Origin: Myxococcus landrumus | GTDB lineage: Bacteria > Myxococcota > Myxococcia > Myxococcales > Myxococcaceae | Assembly: GCF_017301635.1 (NCBI RefSeq) | Contig: NZ_CP071091.1 | Coordinates: 959,001-1,023,000 of the forward strand | Reading direction: 5' to 3' | Length of the DNA: 64,000 nt | Shown here: positions 1 to 8,858 of the stretch, in pieces | How the letters are laid out: each line of letters starts with the position of its first letter | Numbering within the stretch: the stretch's first letter is position 1 | Notes under the pieces: model-generated | Told to the model about the DNA's origin: nothing | The model's input: only the letters and a program-made list of their open reading frames with translations | The model's database searches: none | Program-made: the position numbers and the translations under genes

Positions 1-1004
1 TGGTGCGGCTGGGCCCGTCAGGCCAGGTGGAGTGGACTCGGGGGTACATCGCGTGGTTCGAGACCCCCAACGTCTTCTATGAGAACCCCATGGAGGTGTT
101 GGACCTCGCGACGGATGCGCACGGCAGCGCGGTGCTGGTTGGCACCTTCTGGGGCTACACGAACTTTGGCGCGGGCGTCGTGTACTCCGGCAAGAGCTAT
201 CCGACGGAGGGACAGTCTCCCAACTCCTTCGTCCTGAAGCTCCATTCGGATGGGACGTTGCGGTGGTCGCGGCTGCTGGTGGCGGCCACGGACCGGGGAA
301 CGCTGGCGTCCTCCGTCGCGGTGGATTCGGAGGAGAACATCTCGGTGGGGGGCTGGGTGGGGCGCGACACGGACTTTGGGGTGGGGCCCATGTTCGTGAA
401 TGGGCTGTTCACCGCGAGGTGGGGCGTGAGCGGCAACCTGCTGTGGTCCCGCGTCTTCCCCGTGAGCCACGGGGACATCCAGGCGGTGCGGACGTTGCCG
501 GATGGGGGCGTGGTCTTCGTGGGGGCCTTTGACGGAAACCTCACCTTCGCGGGGCACACGTACTCCAGCCAGGAGCCGGACGACGCGGTGGACGGGCCTC
601 GGGATGCGCTGCTGGGGCGGCTGGGGCCAATGGGCACGGAAGAGGGGCTGCGGCACTTCCAGTCCGACGCCGCGGTGAGCCTCGCCTTCCAGGACCTGGC
701 GGTGGATGCGGCGGGGCGCCTCGTGACGTCGCAGTCAGGCTGGGCGGACCTGCTGGGCATGGGGCCCGTGGGCCTGCCCGAGGGGCAGGCGCCGAACCGG
801 CCGACCCTCGCCTCCTTCGAGTCCACCCTGGAGACGCGCTGGGTCCGAGTATTGGAGCCGCTCCACTCGGGCCTCCACCTGGCCCCGGTCGAGGACGGCA
901 TCATCGCGACGGGCGACCTGGCCAGCCCCTTCGAACTGGATGGCACCTGGTACACGCCCACCTCGCGCCGCTCGGACCTGGTGCACATGAAGTTCCGTCC
1001 GTAG
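1..1004 (+). CDS. Partial beta-propeller-like secreted protein, C-terminal 333 residues
   Basis: The reading frame is open from the first bases, so the N-terminus lies outside the window. The visible GTG at 3 is probably internal. Repeated blades can be seen: a stretch of type 'VLVGTFWG..NFGAG', then 'ISVGGWVGRDTDFGVGP', then 'VVFVGAFDGNLTFAG', with segments of type 'FVLKLHSDGTLRWSR' between them. This spacing fits SBBP/Kelch-like propellers that are common in large secreted or surface proteins of myxobacteria. No catalytic motif is visible. Function is unknown; a surface-exposed binding scaffold is an inference. Confidence 0.7.
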   Translation, partial: VRLGPSGQVEWTRGYIAWFETPNVFYENPMEVLDLATDAHGSAVLVGTFWGYTNFGAGVVYSGKSYPTEGQSPNSFVLKLHSDGTLRWSRLLVAATDRGTLASSVAVDSEENISVGGWVGRDTDFGVGPMFVNGLFTARWGVSGNLLWSRVFPVSHGDIQAVRTLPDGGVVFVGAFDGNLTFAGHTYSSQEPDDAVDGPRDALLGRLGPMGTEEGLRHFQSDAAVSLAFQDLAVDAAGRLVTSQSGWADLLGMGPVGLPEGQAPNRPTLASFESTLETRWVRVLEPLHSGLHLAPVEDGIIATGDLASPFELDGTWYTPTSRRSDLVHMKFRP

Positions 1005-1086
1005 CTGGGGTGATTCCGCCTCGGCTCGGCCCCTGGCGGATGGCACTTCCGGGGGCCTGCACCGCGGTGTATGGACGAACGCAGAC

Positions 1087-1626
1087 ATGATTCAGCTCCC
1101 CACGAAGCTCCAGAAGCACGCGGAAGAACTCGAGGCCGCGGATGAGAGACTGACCGCATTGGATGAGGACGGCCTGTTGGCCGCGCCCGTCGACATCACC
1201 TCGCTGATGCGCAACGGCATCGTGCTGCACGAGAATTTGAAGGACGCCCAGTTGACGCTCTCCTCGCGCGAGAGTGTCGTCGTGACGGGTGATGTCGAGG
1301 TGGAGACCCTGGAGGTGAAGGGGCCCGGTGGGCTGCTCGTCCTGGGCGACCTCGTGGTGAAGTCGGCGGAGCTTCACTCGAGTGTGCTGGTGCTGGGCAA
1401 CTGCGAGGTCGCCGACCGCATGGTGGGCCATGGCGAGCCGCACACGCTGACCGTCCTGGGCGAGGTTCGGGGCGGCCGGTGCGAGATGCAGGGCCAGTTC
1501 ATCATGCAGTTCCTCGGCGGCGGCAAGCTCAAGTCCCTTCATGACAGCGAGGGCGGCGTGGAGGAGCTGCTCGAGCTGTTGAGTGGCGCGGGCAGCGAGC
1601 TGGAAATCGAAGAGGCCGACGCTTAG
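1087..1626 (+). CDS. Small beta-rich (bactofilin/beta-helix-like) hypothetical protein
   Basis: 179 residues with no signal peptide. An N-terminal helix (about 1-30, many E/K/L) is followed by short beta repeats, 'SVVVTGDVEVETLEVKG', 'GLLVLGDLVVKSAELHS' and 'SVLVLGNCEVADRMVG', each about 18-22 residues. That pattern fits a right-handed beta-helix such as bactofilins or polymer-forming cytoskeletal proteins. The C-terminus is acidic. The stop of the upstream propeller gene is 82 bp away, and the ribosome site before the ATG at 1087 is weak. I do not recognise a named family; a cytoplasmic scaffold is only a guess from the fold pattern. Confidence 0.6.
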   Translation: MIQLPTKLQKHAEELEAADERLTALDEDGLLAAPVDITSLMRNGIVLHENLKDAQLTLSSRESVVVTGDVEVETLEVKGPGGLLVLGDLVVKSAELHSSVLVLGNCEVADRMVGHGEPHTLTVLGEVRGGRCEMQGQFIMQFLGGGKLKSLHDSEGGVEELLELLSGAGSELEIEEADA

Positions 1627-1828
1627 TCGGAGTGGCTGGCGCTGGGAGTGCTGCTCCCGGCGCCAGGCGTACGGTCGTTCATGACGCGGGGTGGCTTACT
1701 CGCCCAACGAGTCCACTCGCCGCCGCGCGATGAAAAGGCCCGTGTTACATCCTCCTCGCGGGCTCGCGGCGAGACTGCCTGGACGCTTCCGTTCATTGGG
1801 GCCGCGAGCTTTCCGGGGAGACCTTCAC

Positions 1829-2338
1829 ATGAAAGTCCTGGAGACGGAGCGGCTCATCCTGCGCAAGATTGCGCGGGAGGATGCCCCCTTCATCCTTGGG
1901 TTGTTGAACGATCCGTCGTGGCTGCGCTTCATCGGGGACCGGGGTGTGCGGACGCTCGAGGGCGCCGAGGACTACATCACCAACGTTCCGCAGGCGCAGT
2001 ACGCGCGCCACGGCTTCGGGCTCTATCTGGTGGAGCGCAAGTCGGACGGCGTGCCCGTGGGGATGAGCGGGCTTCTCAAGCGCGACTCGCTGGAGCATGT
2101 GGACGTCGGCTACGCGCTGATGCCTTCGTTCTGGGGACAGGGCTATGCCCGGGAGGCGGTGTCGGCGGTGCTGGAGCAGGGGCGGCGGGACTACGGGTTG
2201 AAGCGCGTCGCGGCCATCGTGTCGAATGACAACGCCACCTCCATCAAGCTGTTGGAGAAGATGGGGTTCCAGTTCGAGCGACACATCGTCATGCCCGGGG
2301 CCACCGAGGAGATCAGCCTCTTCCTGACGCGAGAGTGA
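1829..2338 (+). CDS. GNAT-family N-acetyltransferase (RimJ/RimL type)
   Basis: 169 residues. The N-terminus 'METERL.LR' type ('MKVLETERLILRKI') and the acetyl-CoA loop 'FWGQGYAREAVSAVLEQG' (about residues 95-112) are typical of RimJ/RimL-like GNAT enzymes. These move an acetyl group from acetyl-CoA to an amine of a protein or small molecule. I chose the ATG at 1829 because GGGGAG lies 8 bp upstream and it matches the family N-terminus. An in-frame ATG at 1691 would add 46 residues that look non-coding. The substrate cannot be told from sequence. The gene stands alone, about 100 bp before selA. Confidence 0.85.
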   Translation: MKVLETERLILRKIAREDAPFILGLLNDPSWLRFIGDRGVRTLEGAEDYITNVPQAQYARHGFGLYLVERKSDGVPVGMSGLLKRDSLEHVDVGYALMPSFWGQGYAREAVSAVLEQGRRDYGLKRVAAIVSNDNATSIKLLEKMGFQFERHIVMPGATEEISLFLTRE

Positions 2339-2442
2339 GCGCGGACTCAAGCGGAATGCCCGCGAGCGTGCGGCGGTCGTCACCTGTCTGACACCGCCCC
2401 CTCGCTTGGATATCGGAGGGCGGGTCTCCTAGACTCGCCTGC

Positions 2443-3840
2443 GTGGGCCCACCGTCGAACAACGTAGACGGCGGGAAGAACGCGCTGCTGCGCGCACTCC
2501 CCTCCATCGAACAGCTCCTGCGGCGGCCGTCGCTGGAACCGCTTCTCGCGGGTGTCCCGCGAGCCCGAGCGGTCTCCGCGCTCCGGCTGGCGGTGGACCG
2601 GGTGCGTGCCCGCTTGCTCGACGGAGAGGCTCGTGCCTTCGAGGACGCGGACGTGGGCGAGGCCCTGCGCACGTTGGCGACGCCCGGGCTTCGCGCGGTG
2701 CTGAACGCCACGGGCGTGGTGCTGCACACCAACCTGGGGCGTGCGCCGCTGGCCCCGGAGGCGGTGGCTCGGGTGGCGGAGGTGGCTCGGGGGTATTCCA
2801 ACCTCGAGTACGACCTGGACGAAGGGGAGCGCGGCAGCCGGTACGCCCCCCTGGTGGATTTGCTGCGGCGGCTCACGGGCGCGGAGGACGCGCTGGTCGT
2901 CAACAACTGCGCGGGGGCCGTGTTGCTGGTGCTGGCCTCGTTGGCGTCGGGGCGCGAGTGCATCGTCTCGCGCGGAGAGCTGGTGGAGATTGGCGGTGGC
3001 TTCCGGGTGCCGGACGTCATGCGCCAGTCAGGCGCGAAGCTCGTGGAGGTGGGCACCACCAACCGCACGCGGCTCGCGGACTACGCGGGAGCCATTGGCG
3101 CGGACACGGGGCTGCTCGTGAAGGTGCACCGCTCCAACTTCGCCGTGGTGGGCTTCACGGAGGAAGCCAGCGTGGCGGAGCTGGCCGGGCTGGGGTTGAA
3201 GCGAGGGGTGCCGGTGTTCCAGGACCTGGGCTCGGGGGCGCTGGTGCCGCTGACGGGCGAGGGACTGGGGGATGAGCCCACGGTGCGCCAGGTGGTGGCC
3301 GCCGGGGCGGACGTGGTGGCGTTCTCCGGGGACAAGCTCCTGGGGGGACCTCAAGCAGGAGTGGTGGTGGGGCGCGCGGCGCTGGTGGCGCGCATCAAGG
3401 CGCATCCGCTCACGCGGGCGCTGCGAGTCGACAAGATGACAGTGGCCGCGCTGGAGGCCACGTTGGAGTTGTACCGGGATGGCAGGCCAGACGCCGTCCC
3501 CACGTACAGGCTGCTCGCCCAGACGCCGGAGGAGTTGCGCGCTCGTGCGCTGCGGCTCCGTGGCTTGCTGGAGGAGCAGGGTGTGAGTGCCCGAGCGGAC
3601 GGGGTGGTGGGACAGGTGGGCGGGGGCTCCATGCCGCTGGCCCGATTGCCTTCCTTCGCGTGCATCCTCAACGTAGGTGCGCCGGAAGTATTCCTCGAAC
3701 GCCTGCGCGGCGGAGGAGTGCCGGTTATTGGCAGGATAGCGGATGGCGAGGTGGTTCTCGACGTCCGATGTCTCGCGGAGGAGGAGCTCAGGTCGGTCGC
3801 CGAAGCGGTGGCGGCCGCAAGTCCCGGGAAACCACCATGA
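2443..3840 (+). CDS. selA: L-seryl-tRNA(Sec) selenium transferase
   Basis: 465 residues, the normal SelA length. SelA is a PLP enzyme that turns Ser-tRNA(Sec) into Sec-tRNA(Sec) using selenophosphate, for insertion of selenocysteine at UGA. The family signatures 'NATGVVLHTNLGRAPL' and 'YSNLEYDLDEGERGSR' are intact, and the PLP lysine sits at about K298 in 'FSGDKLLGGPQAG'. The start is GTG at 2443. The stop overlaps the next gene's ATG (ATGA at 3837-3840), so the HNH gene is probably co-translated. selB, which usually follows selA, is not in the window, nor is selC or selD. Confidence is high for the family; the presence of a full Sec pathway has to be checked elsewhere in the genome. Confidence 0.95.
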   Translation: MGPPSNNVDGGKNALLRALPSIEQLLRRPSLEPLLAGVPRARAVSALRLAVDRVRARLLDGEARAFEDADVGEALRTLATPGLRAVLNATGVVLHTNLGRAPLAPEAVARVAEVARGYSNLEYDLDEGERGSRYAPLVDLLRRLTGAEDALVVNNCAGAVLLVLASLASGRECIVSRGELVEIGGGFRVPDVMRQSGAKLVEVGTTNRTRLADYAGAIGADTGLLVKVHRSNFAVVGFTEEASVAELAGLGLKRGVPVFQDLGSGALVPLTGEGLGDEPTVRQVVAAGADVVAFSGDKLLGGPQAGVVVGRAALVARIKAHPLTRALRVDKMTVAALEATLELYRDGRPDAVPTYRLLAQTPEELRARALRLRGLLEEQGVSARADGVVGQVGGGSMPLARLPSFACILNVGAPEVFLERLRGGGVPVIGRIADGEVVLDVRCLAEEELRSVAEAVAAASPGKPP

Positions 3841-4430
3841 TCAACAGCGCCGTCCTCGTACTCAACCGGTATTACCAACCGGTGCACGTCACGTCGGTGA
3901 AGCGGGCTTTCTCGCTGCTGTATCAGGGCGTCGCCAAAGCCATCGACGCGCAGTACCGGCTCTATGAGTTCGACGATTGGGCGGCGCTGAGCGCCACCAA
4001 CGACTGCATCACCACCATCAACCGGACCATCCGAGTTCCCCGGGTGCTGGTGCTCAGCGCGTATGACCATCTCCCCCGGGGACGGGTGCGCTTCTCCCGG
4101 CTCAACATCTATGCGCGCGACGCGGACACCTGTCAGTACTGCGGGAAGAACCTGCCGCGCAGCGAGCTGAACCTGGACCACGTGATGCCTCGCACGCAGG
4201 GAGGCAAGACGACGTGGGAGAACGTCGTCTGCTCCTGTGTGCCGTGCAACCTGAAGAAGGGGGGTCGCACGCCGGAGCAGGCCGACATGAGGCTGCTCAA
4301 GAAGCCCGTGCGGCCTCGCTGGACGCCGCTGTTCCGAGGCGCCACGCGCAAGGTGACGTATCAGGAGTGGCTGCCCTTCCTGCACCTGGCGGATGCCTCG
4401 TACTGGAACGTGGAGCTGCTGGACGAGTAG
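3837..4430 (+). CDS. HNH endonuclease family protein
   Basis: 197 residues. The C-terminal half carries an HNH fold with zinc ligands in 'CQYCGK' (C99, C102) and 'CVPC' (C134, C137), the catalytic D114-H115 of 'LDHVMPRTQGG', and N129 of 'TTWENVV'. The N-terminal part ('SAVLVLNRYYQPVHVTSVKRA') is the conserved extension of the stand-alone HNH family widespread in bacteria. The role is not established; DNA nicking or repair is possible. Its ATG lies inside the selA stop (ATGA), so translation is probably coupled to selA. A longer in-frame start at 3660 lies wholly inside selA and was rejected. Confidence 0.88.
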   Translation: MINSAVLVLNRYYQPVHVTSVKRAFSLLYQGVAKAIDAQYRLYEFDDWAALSATNDCITTINRTIRVPRVLVLSAYDHLPRGRVRFSRLNIYARDADTCQYCGKNLPRSELNLDHVMPRTQGGKTTWENVVCSCVPCNLKKGGRTPEQADMRLLKKPVRPRWTPLFRGATRKVTYQEWLPFLHLADASYWNVELLDE

Positions 4431-4588
4431 GGCGGCTGTCCCTCGCCGGAGTCATGACACCTGCCGCGTGGCCGCTGGACGCGCCACCGGGTCCTTCCGT
4501 CGTGCGCGACGCGCACACGCGCTGACTCGTGGCCGGGTTGCCCCTCCCCCCGGATGGAAAAGGCACCGGTCCGGCAGGGAGACTCCAA

Positions 4589-6250
4589 ATGAAAGCGTAC
4601 CGCTGGCTGATGCTGGTGGGCATGGCTATGGCTTTGTCCGTGGCGGGATGTCACGAGAATGATGGGCCGCCCCGCCGCCCCGAGGGGCCGGGCGTGGACG
4701 CGGGGACCTCTCCTCCCGATGGGGGGCCGGGCTCTCAATGTCTCGACGTCGGCGCGACTTGCAGCCGCACCGCGGGCGCCTCCTGTTGCACGGGGACCTG
4801 CTCGGAGGATGGGACGTGTCCCATCTCCAGCGAGCAGTGCATTCCCGCGGGGGAGGTATGCACCAGCGGCATCGACTGCTGCACCCAGAGCTGTCTGGGC
4901 GGCACATGCTCCTCGCTCCAATGTCTGGACGTGGGCGGTGCCTGCGCCAAGCCGGAGGAGTGCTGCACGAAGCTGTGCGGTGGCGACGGCAAGTGCGCGG
5001 CGCTGCCCGCGGGAAGCTCGTCGTGCAAGGTGCCCGGACAGGCGTGTGCTTCCGGTGCGGAGTGCTGCTCCACCAACTGCCAGGCGGGCATCTGCAAACC
5101 CGCGTACTCCTGCCAGGCCAATGATGATTTGTGCCTGCGCAACGAGGACTGCTGCGGCGGCGTGTGCTCCCAGAATGGCACAGGCACTCCGGGGCGCTGC
5201 CTGGCCGTGGGCGGTGGTGGCGCGGGCAACTGCGTCCAGGACGGCAATCCTTGTTCGAGCGACAGCAACTGCTGCACGCGCACCTGCGTGGACCTGGGCT
5301 ACGGGGCCACGGTGTGCCAGCCGGTGAGCGGCTGCCGCCCGACGGGGGACTACTGCTCCAGCGATGGTGCGTGCTGTGGCGGAGAGAAGGTGAGCAACGC
5401 GGTGGACTGTCGTGAGAACCGCTGCGACAAGCCCAATGGTTGCAACCCGGTGGGCAACATCTGCGGGGATGGCATGTTGCCCGACGGCGGTGTCATCGAC
5501 GTCAACGCTCGCCAGGCCTGCTGTGATGGACAGAAGGCCGTATGCAAGGTGGACTCGTCGGGAGTGCCCCGGTGCTTCGGCGGCTGCCCCGGTGGCACTT
5601 GCCCGGCACAGTGCCCCACGGGCTACACCGGCGAGGCGGGGTGCTGCATCGCGGAGGGCACAACGTGCCAGTTCAGCGACCAGTGCTGTGGGGGCAACCT
5701 GTGTCTGCCCGGGGATGGGGGCTTCACGTGTCAGCGCCCGCCCTCCTGTGAGCCCGTGGGAACGCAATGCGACCCGGCTCAGCCTCGGTGCTGCACGGGC
5801 ACGCAGTGCCTCTCGGTAGGGGAGCTGTCCTTCGCGTGTGTTGTCAGGCCAGGGACGCCCGACGGTGGCGTCGGGGGCTCGGACGGAGGCACCGATGCGG
5901 GCTCCGGTGGCTCCGACGCGGGTCCGGTGTGTGTCCCCAACGGGCGGTCCTGTAGTTCAGGGACGTCGTGTTGCTCTGGAGTTTGTACGGGCGGGAGCTG
6001 CCAGGCGCCTCCGTCGTGTCAGCCGCAGGGGAGCGTGTGCACGTCCGCGGCGGATTGTTGCATCGGGTTGAGCTGCAACATCCCGGGGGGCAGTACCTCC
6101 GGAACGTGCCTGTCGGGCGCCACTTGCTCGGCGATGGGGCAGGCATGCTCGCCCGCGGTCCGATGCTGTGGTGACAGCCGGTGCGAGACAGAAGCTGGCG
6201 CGGCGTGTGACGGCAGCCAGCCCTGCGCGTGTGTGGTGATTATCGGCTGA
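4589..6250 (+). CDS. Cysteine-rich multi-module lipoprotein
   Basis: 553 residues. The signal peptide ends in a lipobox 'LSVAGC', so the protein should be lipid-anchored. Next comes a Pro/Gly/Asp linker, then 14 Cys-Cys modules of the pattern C-x5-7-C-x5-6-CC-x3-C-x4-6-C, for example 'CSRTAGASCCTGTCSEDGTC'. A flexible Gly/Asp/Ser linker (about residues 420-450) separates the last few modules. The pattern resembles knottin or granulin-like disulfide modules. The ATG at 4589 was preferred to 4529 because it gives a clean signal peptide and has AGGGAG upstream. Function is unknown; a protease-resistant cell-surface or extracellular-matrix protein is an inference. Confidence 0.8.
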   Translation: MKAYRWLMLVGMAMALSVAGCHENDGPPRRPEGPGVDAGTSPPDGGPGSQCLDVGATCSRTAGASCCTGTCSEDGTCPISSEQCIPAGEVCTSGIDCCTQSCLGGTCSSLQCLDVGGACAKPEECCTKLCGGDGKCAALPAGSSSCKVPGQACASGAECCSTNCQAGICKPAYSCQANDDLCLRNEDCCGGVCSQNGTGTPGRCLAVGGGGAGNCVQDGNPCSSDSNCCTRTCVDLGYGATVCQPVSGCRPTGDYCSSDGACCGGEKVSNAVDCRENRCDKPNGCNPVGNICGDGMLPDGGVIDVNARQACCDGQKAVCKVDSSGVPRCFGGCPGGTCPAQCPTGYTGEAGCCIAEGTTCQFSDQCCGGNLCLPGDGGFTCQRPPSCEPVGTQCDPAQPRCCTGTQCLSVGELSFACVVRPGTPDGGVGGSDGGTDAGSGGSDAGPVCVPNGRSCSSGTSCCSGVCTGGSCQAPPSCQPQGSVCTSAADCCIGLSCNIPGGSTSGTCLSGATCSAMGQACSPAVRCCGDSRCETEAGAACDGSQPCACVVIIG

Positions 6251-6299
6251 CCGGCCGCGGATTGGCGGGGAGTCGACTCGGGCAGTAGGACGGGCTTTG

Positions 6300-7328
6300 A
6301 TGCGACTGCCCATGTCCAAGCCGACGCGAACGCCCCAGGCAGATGCCCGTGCCCTGGGAACCACTCCTGAGCCAGTGGTCCCAGGGCCTCCAGGGTTGGG
6401 CCGTCGCGGAAGACCTCGCCGCATCATCGCGGTGGGGGGCGGCAAGGGGGGCATCGGCAAGTCGATGGTGTCCGCCAATCTGGGTGTCGCGCTGGCTCAG
6501 TCCGGAGCGAACGTGTTGTTGGTGGACGCGGACCTGGGCGGCGCGAACCTTCACACCTGCCTGGGCGTGGGACAGCCAGAGGCGACGCTGTCCGACTTCT
6601 TGCGGCGCAACAAGGCTCGGCTGGAGGACGTGATTGTCCCCACGGGCGTGCCGCGCCTGTCGCTCATCGCCGGTGCGCAGGATGCGCTGGACGCGGCGAA
6701 CCTCAAGTACGCCCAGAAGCAGAAGCTGCTGAAGACGTTGCTGGGCGCATCCGTCGACTACCTCATCCTGGACCTGGGCGCGGGCACGAGCTTCAACACC
6801 ATCGACTTCTTCATCATGGCGGACCATGGGCTGCTGGTGGTGTTGCCCGAGCCCACGTCGGTGGAGAACGCGTACCGCTTCGCGAAGGCGGCCTTCTTCC
6901 GCCGGCTCCAGCAGATGGAGGCGGAGTACGGCCTCCAGGACATGGTGGACAGCGCGCTCACGACACGGGAGGGCTCGCTGCGCACGCTGCATGACGTGCT
7001 CGAGCAGGTGCGGCGGAAGGACCCAGTGGGTGCGCAGCGACTCGAACGCGAGCTGGCGGCCTTCCGTATCCGGTTGGTGGTGAACCAGGCTCGGACGGAC
7101 GCGGACCTGAACGTGGGAGCAGCCGTCGCGGCCGCGTGGAAGAAGTTCTTTGGGATCGACATGGATGACCTGGGAGCCATCCGGTATGACGATGAGGCGT
7201 GGCGCGCGGTGCGTAAGCGGCGCCCCGTGTTGATTGAACGGCCCGATTCCCCGGCGGCCACCGCCATTCAGCGCATCGCCTCTCGCTTGCTCGCACTCGA
7301 CGGAATACCCGACCCCTCTTCCCCATGA
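6300..7328 (+). CDS. MinD/ParA/FlhG-type P-loop ATPase
   Basis: 342 residues. The deviant Walker A 'GGGKGGIGKSMVSANLG' starts at about residue 46, followed by 'VLLVDADLGGANLHTCLG' (switch I/Walker A') and 'YLILDLGAGTSFNTIDFF' (Walker B-like). These are hallmarks of the MinD/ParA/FlhG group, ATPases that dimerise and position cell structures. A basic and Pro-rich N-terminal tail (about 1-40) precedes the domain. AGGA lies 9 bp upstream of the ATG at 6300; ATG at 6312 is possible. The stop overlaps the start of the J/HTH gene (ATGA at 7325-7328), which suggests the two products act together. Cargo is unknown; no flagellar genes are nearby. Confidence 0.85.
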   Translation: MRLPMSKPTRTPQADARALGTTPEPVVPGPPGLGRRGRPRRIIAVGGGKGGIGKSMVSANLGVALAQSGANVLLVDADLGGANLHTCLGVGQPEATLSDFLRRNKARLEDVIVPTGVPRLSLIAGAQDALDAANLKYAQKQKLLKTLLGASVDYLILDLGAGTSFNTIDFFIMADHGLLVVLPEPTSVENAYRFAKAAFFRRLQQMEAEYGLQDMVDSALTTREGSLRTLHDVLEQVRRKDPVGAQRLERELAAFRIRLVVNQARTDADLNVGAAVAAAWKKFFGIDMDDLGAIRYDDEAWRAVRKRRPVLIERPDSPAATAIQRIASRLLALDGIPDPSSP

Positions 7329-8812
7329 AGCCCTTCGCGCAGCAGACCTATTACGAACTCCTGGAGGTCCCAGTCACCGCTCAGATGGAGGAGATCCGCG
7401 CCGCATATGCGCGGCTGATGGAGCTGTATGCTCCAGACTCCATCGCGGTGTACGCGCTGGTGGAGTCGGATCAGGTGGATGCGCTCCGCGCCCGGATGAC
7501 CGAGGCGATGGAAATCCTCACGGACAGCGACCTGCGCGTCGAGTACGACAAGGACCTGGGAATCGCGCCGCCGTCCGCGCCGAGCCCCGCGGCCCGCGCG
7601 GCCGAGGCGCTGGTGAGCGCGGTGGAGTCCTCCGCGGCCTCGACGAAGGAGGAGAAGAAGGCCGCCGAAGCGCCCGCGCTGACGGGGCCCGAGGCGTTCC
7701 GTGCGAGCTTCGTGAGCGGCTATTCGCTGTCGTACGTGACCAGCTCCTTGCAGGTCGCACCGCTCGGAGGCGGGCTCGTGGATGTGCCCGCCGCGCTGGT
7801 TCGTCCCGAGGCGCCCCCGGCGCAGTTGGTCGAGGCGCCGCGCGAGCCGGCTCCCGTGGCGGTGAAGTCCGCCGAGGTTCCTCCCGTGGAATCCATCGCC
7901 GCGAGTGATGCGGCGACGGCAGGGAAGGGGAGTGAGCCTCTCCCGACCGAGGCGCCGGATGCGGTGGGGGCGAGTGCCAACCCGACGGAGACGGTGGCCG
8001 CGAGCGCTGCGGATCCGGTGTCGAACCAGGTCCCCGAGACGCCGAGGCCCACGGAGACGGTGGCCGCGAGCGCTGCGGCTCCGGTGTCGAGCCAGGTCCC
8101 CGAGACGCCGAAGCCCACGGAGGCGGTGGCCGCGAGCGCTGCGGCTCCGGTGTCGAACCAGGTCCCCGAGATACCGAAGCCCACGGAGGCGGTGGTCGCG
8201 AGCGCTGCGGCTCCGATGCCGAGCCAGGCCCCCGAGACGCCGAAGCCCACGGAGGTCGCTCCGACGAGCGCCGCCCCGTTGTCGCCGGTCATCGAGAGCT
8301 CCGCCGCGCCCGTGGTCTCGGAAGCACCGAAGCCCTCGGCGGCGGCGAGCACCTCTTCCTCCAGCGCCGCGCGTGGGCCCGCGCCCACGGAGCCTTCCAC
8401 GTCCATCGTCGTCGCCTCGACGCCGGAGCGCGGTGCGAGTGCGTCCGCTCAGGCCCGTTCGGGCGAGGCAGGCATCTCCTCGTCCGAGGCCGCCGCGACG
8501 GGGCAGGTCGCCGCGCGGACACGGGACGTTCGTCCTCGCCTTCCGGACATCCCCTCCGACGCCGAGTTCAATGGCGAGCTGCTGCGCCGTGTCCGCGAGG
8601 CTCGGGGCTACACGCTCCATCAGGTCGCCGACCGCACCCGTATCTCATCGCGTCATCTGGAGAACGTCGAAGCGGACCGCTACACGGCGCTCCCCGCGCA
8701 GGTCTACTTGCGCGGCATCCTCATGAACCTGGCGCGCGAGCTGGGGTTGGATCCGCTCCGGGTGTCCAAGAGCTATCTGGCCTTGGCTTCTGAGAAGTCA
8801 GGCAAGCGGTAA
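7325..8812 (+). CDS. Degenerate J-domain protein with Pro/Ala repeats and C-terminal RodZ-type HTH
   Basis: 495 residues in three parts. Residues 4-78 look like a J domain ('YYELLEVPVTAQMEEIRAAY'), but the HPD tripeptide needed to stimulate DnaK is A36-P37-D38, so classical co-chaperone activity is doubtful. Residues about 80-400 are low complexity, rich in Ala, Pro, Glu, Ser and Thr, and include four 22-residue tandem repeats. Residues about 405-490 are a RodZ/Xre-like HTH ('GELLRRVREARGYTLHQVAD') that in RodZ binds MreB or DNA. No transmembrane segment is seen. Overlap with the MinD-like gene suggests a shared localisation role; this is inference. Confidence 0.75.
   Translation: MKPFAQQTYYELLEVPVTAQMEEIRAAYARLMELYAPDSIAVYALVESDQVDALRARMTEAMEILTDSDLRVEYDKDLGIAPPSAPSPAARAAEALVSAVESSAASTKEEKKAAEAPALTGPEAFRASFVSGYSLSYVTSSLQVAPLGGGLVDVPAALVRPEAPPAQLVEAPREPAPVAVKSAEVPPVESIAASDAATAGKGSEPLPTEAPDAVGASANPTETVAASAADPVSNQVPETPRPTETVAASAAAPVSSQVPETPKPTEAVAASAAAPVSNQVPEIPKPTEAVVASAAAPMPSQAPETPKPTEVAPTSAAPLSPVIESSAAPVVSEAPKPSAAASTSSSSAARGPAPTEPSTSIVVASTPERGASASAQARSGEAGISSSEAAATGQVAARTRDVRPRLPDIPSDAEFNGELLRRVREARGYTLHQVADRTRISSRHLENVEADRYTALPAQVYLRGILMNLARELGLDPLRVSKSYLALASEKSGKR
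7988..8251 (+). repeat. Four 66-bp tandem repeats inside the J/HTH gene
   Basis: The unit begins 'gagacggtggccgcgagcgc' and repeats exactly every 66 bp (7988, 8054, 8120, 8186), with a decayed fifth copy from 8252. Each unit codes for 22 residues of the type 'TETVAASAAAPVSNQVPETP' plus two. It is in frame, so copy-number change would alter the length of the linker between the J-like and HTH domains. Confidence 0.85.
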
Positions 8813-8858
8813 AGCCGCCCCGGTGGGCTGTCGGCCGACGCTCACACCACAAGGAAAG

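Noticed and set aside
1030..1060. Sigma-54-like element near TGGCAC before the gene at 1087
   Set aside because: No GC dinucleotide at the required 10-bp distance from the GG.
7988..8251. Tandem 66-bp repeats considered as a CRISPR or intergenic array
   Set aside because: The repeats are directly adjacent, without spacers, and are in frame inside a coding sequence.
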